A model generated the notes under the pieces. The model was not told the DNA's origin. It worked only from the letters and a program-made list of their open reading frames with translations, and did not search any database. From contig CAZBEF010000007.1 of assembly GCA_964490875.1 (NCBI GenBank), positions 1 through 64,000 of the forward strand: 64,000 bases of DNA. The letters are read 5' to 3'. A program made the position numbers and the translations under genes. Origin of the DNA: CAYYYG01 sp964490875 (GTDB lineage: Bacteria > Patescibacteriota > Microgenomatia > UBA1406 > GWC2-37-13). Shown here piece after piece: positions 18,454-27,868 of the stretch; the first letter of the stretch is position 1; every line of letters starts with the position of its first letter.

Positions 18454-21400
18454 CTACGGCGATCCGGTTATAGGAGTGAAGTTTACCGAAGATCCGTTGT
18501 TCATGATAGTTTTTATTTGAAGTGGGGTTAATGCATAATTAAATATCCTAACATCATCTATCTGACCATTAAAATTATATTCTGTATTAGGAGTAGCATC
18601 ATCTCCTGCACCGATAATAGTATGAGTTGAAGTATCAGAAATGGCACAAGAATCGGTTTTTGTTTTATCGAGAATTCCATTTTTATAAATTAAAAGGTCG
18701 CTGCCATTATATACTCCTACAACATGCGTCCATGAATTCAAAGGAACAGAGCTAACGCTAGTTGTCCCATATGAACCGCATTCACGAAGAAAATCAATTT
18801 GTGAAAGACCATTGATATCTAGATACCATTGTCCTGAAGTACCAAAATTATATTTGGAAACGATGCGGCCTGCAGCAGACGGTACACTGGCTGGTTTTAT
18901 CCATGCAGAGATACTGAACGGAACATTCCCTGTGAAATCATAATTATCGCCCAGATCGACAGAGTCATTAGTACCATCAAAGCTTAATGAAGAATTAAAT
19001 TTTCCATTCGCGCCGTTTTTCCATGCTGCGGTTGCTGCACCGGTACATGTTCCGGCTGAAGTATTCGAACCAGTGGCGCCGATTGTAATTGTTCCATTAT
19101 TTCCCGTTGTATTTTCGGTAAGATTAGGGGAGCTGTCATATGCTGTAGTACCCTGGCATTCATCAAATTGGTACCATGCCACCGGCCCGCCATTGTTATA
19201 ATCCCAGGCAATTTGCGCAGGAGTCCGTACATAATTATATATTTTTACATCATCTATAGTCCCGTTAAAGTTACTAGTGTTTGTTTTATGAGCACCGATT
19301 ATAAAATCATTATTACCATCATAAGTAGTATCAGTTCCGTATACACCTGAAAATGCGCTTTGAGTTGTATACGTAACTTCTGCTCCGTTAATATACATAT
19401 GTATTTTCCTATCAGTAGAATTATTATAAGTAATATAAAAGTGATACCAGACACCTGTTGTTACACCCGTGGCTCTGGATATTGCATTATTTTTCAAAGA
19501 TGAATCAAAATAAACAGTTCCGCTGATATTCACTACACCAAAATGCCAAATATGATCATCATTTCTACTTTTACCGGCAATAATTTCACCATTATTAACA
19601 CCAGGTAGAGATTTCAATTTTATCCAGGCTGAAGCGCTAAAATTATTCGGCGGTAAATTACTTAGTGAAGAAGGGTTTGTTACTAATATATAATCATTGG
19701 TTCCATCAAAATCAAGTCCTTTACCAATTTTGCCTGCTACCCAATCCGCCTGAGTCATACTTCCATTCATTGAACCAATATTGTTATTTCCGGAGGAATC
19801 AATAACGGTGGTTGTACCGTTGCCTTCATCCATTTTGAACCATCCGACTGGAGCATTACATGTTGAAGTATCTCCTGGGACACAAAATGCACGGGCGGAA
19901 GAATTATCGGCTGTTATACCATTTGAAGCAGTTGAAACCACACCCATGACAGTAGACTGCCCTTGGTTATAATCTAATTTAATCTGATCATCGGTAAGCG
20001 CTCCTCTATATATTTTTACTTCATCTATATCGCCGTTGAATTCATCACCATTATCGGTGCCATCACGATCACCGATGTACAGTGAAACAGCATTGGAGAG
20101 GGAACTGGTAGCACCGAGTGATGTATTAGATCCCTCGAGTCTGCCATCAACAAAAATATCAATTTTTGAAGTACCCGTCTTTCGTGCTGCGATATAATGC
20201 CATGCCTGGTCAAACACATTGGTGGTAGACTGCGCCTGATCATCTGGTGTCCAGCTGGTATCATCATCTATCGCAAATACTACTTTACCACTTGATGATC
20301 CATAGATTCCATATCCTTGAGATGTTGCTGAAGATTTATTGAGAATGTACTGTGTTCCTGATGCGGTACCATCAGATTTGATCCATGCAGTAAGGGTAAA
20401 ATCATCTGCTGCTGCGAAATCAAAGTCATCATCATCGGCACGTGATGCCCATTGGGCAGCATTGCCATCAAATGCTGCTCCATATTTTCCAGATAATGTA
20501 ATTCCTCCTGAAGTACCCGAAAATACTAAATCATTGGCATTGATTGAAACATCACAGAAATCATTTGTTCCACCGGAGCAAGTATTTAAAGCTCCTTCAT
20601 CAAACTGCCAGTAGCCAACTTGGGAGCCAATAGGGGAACCACCGATGGGGTGTCCGCCGTTCATATCTTCAATTACTTGTGCAGGAGAGCGAGTGTAGTT
20701 GTAGATACTAACGTCATCGATTTTTCCGGTGAAATCAAAACCACCTAAACCATCTTCACCGATTGTTACATCATAACTAGAGTTAGATATGGTGGTAGAT
20801 AAAGCAATTGTTTTTACTAGAATGCCATCTATATAAAATCGAATATTCGAACTGTCGTAGGTACAAGCAATGTAATGCCAATTCTTATCCAGAGTAAGCG
20901 CATTAGCTGAGTTAGTATTGTTACCGTTTACGTCGCAATAGAATGCTACTCGAGATAATCTGATCGAGTATTCTCCTGTGCCATGACTCCCTTTCGCAAT
21001 AATTTCTCCAGAATCACTATCTCCTGCAGCTAGAAGTTGAACCCATGCGCCTAATGTAAAGTTTTGTGAAGTTAGTTTATCATTATCTGCAATATATGCA
21101 CTATTATTACTGCCATTAAAGGATAAACCTTTACCAAATTTTCCACTATCCCAACTTGGTGCAACTGTAAAAGCCCCATTGTTTTGATTACCACTACTAT
21201 CAATAATACTTGACCCAGTACCCTCATCCATATTCCATTTCGCCACAGGTCCAGGAGCATAATTGTATAAAGCAGAAATTTCAGAAGGAGAAAGGGCACG
21301 ATTATACAGTCTTGCTTCATCCAAGTCACCTTGAAATTCATATTGGTTTAGATAAGCTGTTGACCACTGACCAAAAAGAACTTTATCAGAGGTGAATTTA

Positions 21401-23088
21401 ACTGCTTTTGTAAGATCCCAGCCTTTATCAAAAGTACCGTTTATATAAAATTCAACTCTATTTCCTTTGCTTTTATATACTAAAACTACATGCACCCATT
21501 CACCAACTGTTGCATTAAAATTAGTAGCTTTATCTGCGTATTCTCTTGTTTCATCTTGGTAACCTATAGAAACCCTAAAATTGTTATATAAGTTGATTCC
21601 TAGATTCGCATTAACGCTATGGTTATGCTTTGCGAATACCCCTTTCAAATTACCAGTTACTAAACTAGGTTTCACCCAAATACTATAAGTTTGATCACCA
21701 CTTAAGTCAAAAGTGTCGCTACTTAAAGTATAATCATCATTACCGTCAAAATGAGCACCGTTACCGAATTTTCCCACGCCATATGTTGTATCTCCTGACC
21801 AAGAGGCAGAGTGAGAATTACCAGAAAAGTCATTATTTGGAGTAGAAGTTTCATCCATTTTCCAATATCCAACCAGACCCGTAGAGAGATTTTTATTCAT
21901 GTCGGAATTACCCATCGAAACACCAGCACCTTTCACACTTCCGCGAGAATTAAAATCTATTTTTACTTGGTCTGCAGAACGGGCATATGGGTATACTTTC
22001 ACTGAATCAATAAATCCATCCCACGGATTAGCAAATCCATTCTCAATTCCTAGCCGGAAAGCGGGGGAAGAGCCAGACAAAGATCCGGCTGTATAGGCTG
22101 TTTCCGTTATCTGTTTTCCATCAATATACAAATATATTTTAGTAGTCGCTGTGTCCTTCACACCACTCACATAATGCCATTGCGAATCGGCGTAACTGGT
22201 GGTGGTACAAGCAGAATTGGCAGGAAACGATCCTGCAGATTGATCTATACCAAAGCATATATATCCGGAAGAATCCATATAGATTTTGTATCCAACTCCA
22301 TTGGCATCGGCTCCATCAACACGGGAAATAATAACATCAGTCCCAGCTTGAATCGATGTGTGTTTAAACCAGGCGCTGACAGAAAAGCCTGCCGTTCCCG
22401 GATCAAGTTCTGTGTCTGAAGAGTAGGATTTTGAAACATAATCATTTGAGCCGTCAAACTTCAGACACGATCCATTAACACACAAATCAGAAGCAGTCCA
22501 AGTTGGCGCACTGGTTGTAGTTCCAAGAGTTCCTGAATTTGCATTTAACGTATCATCATTTAAAGTAGAACCATTATTTTCATTCATGCTCCAGGAAAGA
22601 ACAGGACCAACTGTTTGTTCTTCTGAAGCGGCAGTTGGACCGGAGTTAGGACTGAAGGTAGATTGAGAAAATTGAGCAGCTTCGGTACCATTTGCTGCAG
22701 TTGAGTTTCCATAATAATGATAAATAATACTTCCACCCGCCGGAATTGACGGCATCAAAACATAATAATCGGTTGAATTCGTATTACACGCACCTCCTGC
22801 AGTATCAATATAATATTTCAGCAATTTACCGGCTGCATCGGTGAATCGAGAGTCTCCGCAGTCACTTTGCATTTTATTGGCAGTAATGAGAGTTGATGTG
22901 TCAATATCCAGTTTTACTTTTTTATTACCATCTGCAGAACCGGTGTTGCCAATTGAAATGGCAACTCTATAGATCCAGTTGTCATCGAACCATCCGGCGT
23001 CCGGTTTTGCATGAGGCCATAACAGCCATGCACCTAAAATCGTTATGATAAGAGGGAAAACAAGGAGCCGGTTCCATTTCAATCTCAT
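18454..23088 (-). CDS. Giant DUF2341 / multi-LamG surface protein, paralogue 1
   Basis: 1544 residues. The N-terminal membrane segment (RLLVFPLIITILGAWLLWPH) is followed by PDAGWFDDNWIYR, the typical opening of a DUF2341 domain (about residues 35-140, with YYGNST). About six LamG/concanavalin-A-like domains follow, roughly at 155-365, 395-600, 605-800, 815-1045, 1090-1300 and 1310-1535. Each shows the W(K/Q)(F/M)DE, FDGxNDY, AWIK, W(H/T)(Y/H)V, LYIDG and IDDV(R/K)IYN signatures. A Cys linker (FCVPGDTSTC) sits between domains 4 and 5. The protein ends in PITGSP. LamG_3 domains typically bind carbohydrate or protein ligands, so an exposed adhesive protein is likely. No catalytic motif or sortase signal is visible. 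A TATAAT lies 6 nt before the start codon. It is the last of four tandem paralogues. Confidence 0.9.
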   Translation of the reverse strand: MRLKWNRLLVFPLIITILGAWLLWPHAKPDAGWFDDNWIYRVAISIGNTGSADGNKKVKLDIDTSTLITANKMQSDCGDSRFTDAAGKLLKYYIDTAGGACNTNSTDYYVLMPSIPAGGSIIYHYYGNSTAANGTEAAQFSQSTFSPNSGPTAASEEQTVGPVLSWSMNENNGSTLNDDTLNANSGTLGTTTSAPTWTASDLCVNGSCLKFDGSNDYVSKSYSSDTELDPGTAGFSVSAWFKHTSIQAGTDVIISRVDGADANGVGYKIYMDSSGYICFGIDQSAGSFPANSACTTTSYADSQWHYVSGVKDTATTKIYLYIDGKQITETAYTAGSLSGSSPAFRLGIENGFANPWDGFIDSVKVYPYARSADQVKIDFNSRGSVKGAGVSMGNSDMNKNLSTGLVGYWKMDETSTPNNDFSGNSHSASWSGDTTYGVGKFGNGAHFDGNDDYTLSSDTFDLSGDQTYSIWVKPSLVTGNLKGVFAKHNHSVNANLGINLYNNFRVSIGYQDETREYADKATNFNATVGEWVHVVLVYKSKGNRVEFYINGTFDKGWDLTKAVKFTSDKVLFGQWSTAYLNQYEFQGDLDEARLYNRALSPSEISALYNYAPGPVAKWNMDEGTGSSIIDSSGNQNNGAFTVAPSWDSGKFGKGLSFNGSNNSAYIADNDKLTSQNFTLGAWVQLLAAGDSDSGEIIAKGSHGTGEYSIRLSRVAFYCDVNGNNTNSANALTLDKNWHYIACTYDSSNIRFYIDGILVKTIALSTTISNSSYDVTIGEDGLGGFDFTGKIDDVSIYNYTRSPAQVIEDMNGGHPIGGSPIGSQVGYWQFDEGALNTCSGGTNDFCDVSINANDLVFSGTSGGITLSGKYGAAFDGNAAQWASRADDDDFDFAAADDFTLTAWIKSDGTASGTQYILNKSSATSQGYGIYGSSSGKVVFAIDDDTSWTPDDQAQSTTNVFDQAWHYIAARKTGTSKIDIFVDGRLEGSNTSLGATSSLSNAVSLYIGDRDGTDNGDEFNGDIDEVKIYRGALTDDQIKLDYNQGQSTVMGVVSTASNGITADNSSARAFCVPGDTSTCNAPVGWFKMDEGNGTTTVIDSSGNNNIGSMNGSMTQADWVAGKIGKGLDFDGTNDYILVTNPSSLSNLPPNNFSASAWIKLKSLPGVNNGEIIAGKSRNDDHIWHFGVVNISGTVYFDSSLKNNAISRATGVTTGVWYHFYITYNNSTDRKIHMYINGAEVTYTTQSAFSGVYGTDTTYDGNNDFIIGAHKTNTSNFNGTIDDVKIYNYVRTPAQIAWDYNNGGPVAWYQFDECQGTTAYDSSPNLTENTTGNNGTITIGATGSNTSAGTCTGAATAAWKNGANGKFNSSLSFDGTNDSVDLGDNYDFTGNVPFSISAWIKPASVPSAAGRIVSKYNFGTSGQWYLDINGLSQIDFLRECGSYGTTSVSSVPLNSWTHVVGVYNGSDLLIYKNGILDKTKTDSCAISDTSTHTIIGAGDDATPNTEYNFNGQIDDVRIFNYALTPLQIKTIMNNGSSVNFTPITGSP

Positions 23089-23094
23089 GGATTC

Positions 23095-23100
23095 ATTATA
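23095..23100 (-). promoter_or_regulatory. -10 box adjacent to start codon (leaderless)
   Basis: TATAAT on the minus strand, then 6 nt, then the ATG at 23088. A transcript starting at the usual distance from -10 would begin at the start codon. No -35 consensus is visible. Confidence 0.6.
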
Positions 23101-23169
23101 GTAGTAATATATATAGAAAAAAAGGAAGTATTTATGGATCCCACATCAGGTACGGGTTGACGCTTAATT

Positions 23170-26100
23170 TTATGGTGATCCGGTAATCGGGGCAAAATTT
23201 ACTGCAGAGTTATTATTCATAACCGTTTTAATTTGAGCATCGGTAAGTGCATATCGATATATTCGAACATCATCTATCTGTCCAATAAAAAATTCGCCTG
23301 TTGTATCGGTTGCACCGATATAAACAGTAGCGTTATCTGCATCCGGAACTATACTGCCATTATCTACCCAGTTTCCCGTATATCGCTTACCATTGTAATA
23401 CATCTTTATGGTACTTGAATCTCCTACGGTCATTGAATATACAACATGCTGCCACGTTCCAGTTGTTACCGGTGTTTGGGTTGTGGTATAGCAACCACCA
23501 TCGACTGTACTGAAAATACAAAATTCTAATTGTCCAGCGTAACTTATTTGTGCATAATAACCATTCCCGGAAGCTCCTGGTTTGGCTAATATTGAGGAAT
23601 ATGTATTACCACCGATCGGCAAACTAGAAGGTTTTATCCATGCAGAAATAGTCATTGTTTCTCCGCTGGCAAAATCGAAAGCGCTTTTAGTTGAATCGGT
23701 GATACTCACATAGTCATTGGTTCCATCCAAACTCAATGAGGATTTTATTTTTCCATTCACACCATTTTTCCATGCTTCGGTTGCTGCTCCGGTACACGTT
23801 CCTGCAGAAGTATTAGAACCGGTTGCTCCAATCGTAATAGCTCCGTTCATCCCTGTGGCACTAAAATTATTATTCGGCGAACTGTCATAGGAAGTGGTTC
23901 CCTGGCATTCATCGAACCGGTACCAGGCCGCCGGTCCGCCATTGTTGTAATCCCAGGCAATCTGAGCGGGAGTACGGGCATAGTCATAATAACGAACATC
24001 GTCGATGATGCCATTGAATACTCCTGAACCATTTACACCGCCGATAAAAATCGCAAGCCGTGACTGATATGATAAAGTGCCTGTAGTGGCTTCTTGCGCA
24101 GCTACTTTTCCATCAATGTATATGTATTTATTAGTGCCATCGTAAACAATACTTACATGTGTCCATTTGTTTGCCGTAAGAACATTACCGGTATCTAATG
24201 AATTATCAGATAAACCATAGCCTTGATGGCGTATTGCGCCACCATCGAGCATTGACATCCGCCAGAAATTGTTAGCTGTTCTTGCGATAATGTACGGGTT
24301 AGATGGCTGGTTTAGTGTTGCAGGATTAATCCAAGCTGACACGGTATAACTGCCGGTTCCATCTAACACTGCAGAATACGTATTGGTAAAACTATTATCG
24401 TCGGATCCGTCAAATTTTAATCCAGATCCGTGTCTCCCGCGGGTCCACTCTGGATCAGAACTTTCAACACCGCTGCCACTTCCTAGGTATAAAAATAAAC
24501 CATTGTTCATTATATCAGCGACTGTCTGACCGGCATGCTCCTCAAAGCGGAAATCAAGTATTGGCGGATTGCATGTTGCCGTATCTCCGGGTACACAATA
24601 TTCTCTTGATGCGGAATTATCGGCGGTGCCATTTGAAGCAGTTGACTTAGCGCCCATCACCGTAGACTGCCCCTGGTTATAGTCCATTTTAATCTGTTCA
24701 TCAGTTAAAGCGCCGCGGTATATTTTCACTTCATCAACATCGCCGTTGAATTCATCGCCATTGTCTGTACCGTCACGGTCACCGACATAGAAGGAGACAG
24801 CATTGGAGAGAGAACCGGTTGCACCTAAGGATGTGTCTGATCCTTCGAGTCTACCATCAACAAAGATATCAATCTTTGAAGTACCTGTTTTTCTTGCTGC
24901 GATGTGATGCCATGCCTGGTCAAAGATATTGGTTGTCGACTGCGCCTGATCATCGGGAGTCCAGGAAGTATCATCATCTATCGCAAACACTACTTTACCC
25001 GAAGAAGATCCATAGATACCATATCCTTGTGAAGTTGCTGAGGATTTATTGAGGATATATTGAGTCCCCGACGCAGTGCCGTCTGTTTTTATCCATGTTG
25101 TTAGGGTGAAATCTTCTGCTGCTGCAAAATCAAAGTCGGCATCATCGGCACGGGACACATACCGGCTGGCGTTCCCATCCCACGCCCGTCCATGCATTCC
25201 TGAAAGAGTCCATGCGGAGGTAGCCGTTGATAACGTGAGATCGTTGGCATTTGGTGATGTGTCGTATGCAGTGGTACTATTTCCTTCATCAAACTTCCAG
25301 TATCCGACCTGAGAGCCAATGGGGGAACCGCCAACCGGATGCCCGCCATTCATATCTTCTATAATTTGCGCCGTAGTACGTGCATAGTTGTAGATTTTAA
25401 TATCGTCAAAGGTTGCGGGAGTATCGGTATCCGTACCGTTGTCAGCTCCGATATAAAAATTATTAATCTGAGTATCTATGAGAGAATAACTGGAAGTGGT
25501 CCCAACACTTACTCCATTAACAAATAATTCCGTAGTACCATCACTGCGCCATACCGCTGCAACATGATACCAAGTACCCACCGTGGGAGCAGAAGTAGTT
25601 ATTCTATTGATACTTCCACTATTGCTATACTCAAATCTTAAATTTGATGTTGAAGACTGAAGATAGAGTTCCATCGCATCATTGTCATCGCTTCTTCGAA
25701 GTTGTAGTAATTCTCTATATACGCCGCCTAAACCGCCATTCATCTTGTACCAAAACGAAATAGTCCCCTGATATTCATTTATATTGGCATTTGTAGCAGA
25801 ATTGCTTAAATTTAAATAATCGTTTGCACCATCTAATTCTATGGCAGAGCCAAATTTACCGGGCACCCAGGCGCTTGCTATAATTCCGCCACTCATAGAA
25901 CCTGAAAGTCCATTTCCAGATTTGTCATAGACAGTAGAAGTCCCTGCTTTTTCATTGAGATCATAATAAACTGAAGTACCTGGTGTCCAATTATACAGAG
26001 ACTTCAGTTCAGCAGTAGAAAGCGCGCGGTTATAAGCGCGTACTTCATCTATTGTTCCTTTAAACGTATCACTATTTCCATCCCACGAACCGATATAGGC

Positions 26101-27816
26101 AGCAGCAGCGCCATTGGATGCGAGGGTGTAATTACATGGGGAGCTCACTGCAACTCCATTCACATAAAATGTTGCAACATTGCTGCTTACTACAACTGCA
26201 ACGTACTGCCATTGATTCAATGAAACAGCGGCGGTATTTGCTGAACAGCTTTGAAATCCGTTATACATTGTTAATGTTTGTTCTCCGGCATTATTTGAAA
26301 TTTCAAACTGATACCCAACAGTACTTCCGCTTTGTCGGGAGAGAATTGTGCCGTAGTTTGCTTCACCCCAGCCAGTAGGATAAATCCAAGCAGCGAGTGT
26401 CATATTCTGAGTGAAATCTAAATTCGTACTTGTTCCTAAACTTATATCGTCATCCGTTCCATCAAACTGAAGTCCTGATCCGTATTTGCCGGTAGCCCAT
26501 GCGGTACCAGAGTTCAGGGTTCCACTCGCATATGAACCAATAGTATTTGTAGTTGAAGATCCGGAGCTTTCATCATGTTTCCAGTAGCTGACAAGACCGT
26601 TAGATAACGATTTATTCACGTCTGAATTACCCATTTGTACACCTACGCCTTTCACACTTCCACGTGAATTAAAATCAGTTTTTACCTGGTCTGCGGAACG
26701 GGCATAGGGGTATACTTTCACCGAATCGATAATCCCGTCCCATGGATTGGCCGCTCCGTTATCAATTCCTACACGGAAAGCAGGGGATGATCCGCTGATA
26801 GAAGAGGCAGTTATTGAAGTATCTGCAGCAATCTGCTGACCATCGATATACAGAATTACAGAGGTAGTTCCATTCTTCACTCCTGTTACCTGATGCCATT
26901 TTGAGTCGGCATAACTACCTTGTGTCGAAGTCGAGCAGGCAGAATCTACAGGGAATGAACCGGCAGTCTGGTCTATTCCAAAACAGATATATCCGGAGGA
27001 GTCCATATAGATTTTGTATCCGACTCCATTGGCATCCGCGCCATCTACTCGTGAAATAATCACGTCCGTACCTGCTTGGATAGAAGTATGTTTAACCCAC
27101 GCACTTACCGAGAAACTACCTGTTCCCGGATTCAGTTCGGTGTCGGAAGAATAGGTCCGCGACACATAATCGTTTGTACCATCAAACTTAAGACAGGAGC
27201 CGTTTACACATAAGTCAGAGGATATCCACGTAGGAGCGCTCGATGTAGTGCCTAATGTTCCGGTGTTGGCATTTAATGTATCATCATTCAATGTTGAACC
27301 ACTTGCTTCATTCATACTCCAGGAAAGAACTGGTCCGGTGCCAGTTTCCTGATTGGTGACATCAGTTATTGCCGGGTCACCACCGCTTGGGGTAAGTGCG
27401 GTAACCGCGGATACATCTTGGCTCGCAGAAGTTGCGGAAGGATTTCCATAGTACACATATCCAATATTCGATCCATTGATAACACTGGGAAAAACAACTT
27501 CAAATGTTGTTGCTGCGTTGTTGCATGTACCAGTTAATTGGTATTTCAAAAGTTTTCCATTAATATCGGTGAATCGTACATCGTCACAATCGGTCTGCAT
27601 AGCACCATTGCCGATAATTTCTGCGGTATCAAGACTGAAGGTTACTGCCCGTTCTGTAGAAATAGCTGCATTATGAGAAAATGAGATTTTCTGCCGATAG
27701 CCGTACCCATCATCGAACCAGCCTGCTTCGGGTTTTCCATGCGGCCATAAGAGCCATACACCAATAATTGCGATTAACAGGGGAATAACCAGGAGCCGAT
27801 TCCATTTCAATCTCAT
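23170..27816 (-). CDS. Giant DUF2341 / multi-LamG surface protein, paralogue 2
   Basis: 1548 residues with the same architecture as its neighbours: membrane segment (LLVIPLLIAIIGVWLLWPHG), DUF2341 (from AGWFDDGYGYRQK, with YYGNPS), then about six LamG domains at roughly 165-380, 410-610, 615-815, 830-1060, 1085-1300 and 1305-1540. The Cys linker EYCVPGDTATCNPP follows domain 4, and the C-terminus is APITGSP. Domain 1 is very close to domain 1 of paralogue 1 (both contain SWSMNE and LNDDTLNAN), whereas domains 2, 3 and 5 differ strongly. It has its own TATAAT 6 nt upstream of the ATG. The 81-bp gap to paralogue 1 shows no terminator. Likely surface adhesion or ligand binding. Confidence 0.9.
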   Translation of the reverse strand: MRLKWNRLLVIPLLIAIIGVWLLWPHGKPEAGWFDDGYGYRQKISFSHNAAISTERAVTFSLDTAEIIGNGAMQTDCDDVRFTDINGKLLKYQLTGTCNNAATTFEVVFPSVINGSNIGYVYYGNPSATSASQDVSAVTALTPSGGDPAITDVTNQETGTGPVLSWSMNEASGSTLNDDTLNANTGTLGTTSSAPTWISSDLCVNGSCLKFDGTNDYVSRTYSSDTELNPGTGSFSVSAWVKHTSIQAGTDVIISRVDGADANGVGYKIYMDSSGYICFGIDQTAGSFPVDSACSTSTQGSYADSKWHQVTGVKNGTTSVILYIDGQQIAADTSITASSISGSSPAFRVGIDNGAANPWDGIIDSVKVYPYARSADQVKTDFNSRGSVKGVGVQMGNSDVNKSLSNGLVSYWKHDESSGSSTTNTIGSYASGTLNSGTAWATGKYGSGLQFDGTDDDISLGTSTNLDFTQNMTLAAWIYPTGWGEANYGTILSRQSGSTVGYQFEISNNAGEQTLTMYNGFQSCSANTAAVSLNQWQYVAVVVSSNVATFYVNGVAVSSPCNYTLASNGAAAAYIGSWDGNSDTFKGTIDEVRAYNRALSTAELKSLYNWTPGTSVYYDLNEKAGTSTVYDKSGNGLSGSMSGGIIASAWVPGKFGSAIELDGANDYLNLSNSATNANINEYQGTISFWYKMNGGLGGVYRELLQLRRSDDNDAMELYLQSSTSNLRFEYSNSGSINRITTSAPTVGTWYHVAAVWRSDGTTELFVNGVSVGTTSSYSLIDTQINNFYIGADNGTDTDTPATFDDIKIYNYARTTAQIIEDMNGGHPVGGSPIGSQVGYWKFDEGNSTTAYDTSPNANDLTLSTATSAWTLSGMHGRAWDGNASRYVSRADDADFDFAAAEDFTLTTWIKTDGTASGTQYILNKSSATSQGYGIYGSSSGKVVFAIDDDTSWTPDDQAQSTTNIFDQAWHHIAARKTGTSKIDIFVDGRLEGSDTSLGATGSLSNAVSFYVGDRDGTDNGDEFNGDVDEVKIYRGALTDEQIKMDYNQGQSTVMGAKSTASNGTADNSASREYCVPGDTATCNPPILDFRFEEHAGQTVADIMNNGLFLYLGSGSGVESSDPEWTRGRHGSGLKFDGSDDNSFTNTYSAVLDGTGSYTVSAWINPATLNQPSNPYIIARTANNFWRMSMLDGGAIRHQGYGLSDNSLDTGNVLTANKWTHVSIVYDGTNKYIYIDGKVAAQEATTGTLSYQSRLAIFIGGVNGSGVFNGIIDDVRYYDYARTPAQIAWDYNNGGPAAWYRFDECQGTTSYDSSPNNNFSATGMNGAITIGATGSNTSAGTCTGAATEAWKNGVNGKIKSSLSLDGTNDYVSITDSTKSAFDFASGETMTISAWIKPSSLPIGGNTYSSILAKPGASGNGYYAQISYAGQLEFCIFSTVDGGCYTTTQTPVTTGTWQHVVYSMTVGDSSTIKMYYNGKRYTGNWVDNGSIVPDADNATVYIGATDTTGEFFIGQIDDVRIYRYALTDAQIKTVMNNNSAVNFAPITGSP

Positions 27817-27822
27817 GATTTC

Positions 27823-27828
27823 ATTATA
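27823..27828 (-). promoter_or_regulatory. -10 box adjacent to start codon (leaderless)
   Basis: TATAAT on the minus strand, 6 nt before the ATG at 27816. The context matches the boxes before the other LamG giants (TATAATGAA, then a short AT-rich stretch, then ATG). Confidence 0.6.
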
Positions 27829-27868
27829 GTAGGATTCAGACAGGAAATGAATATTAATAGATGATTTT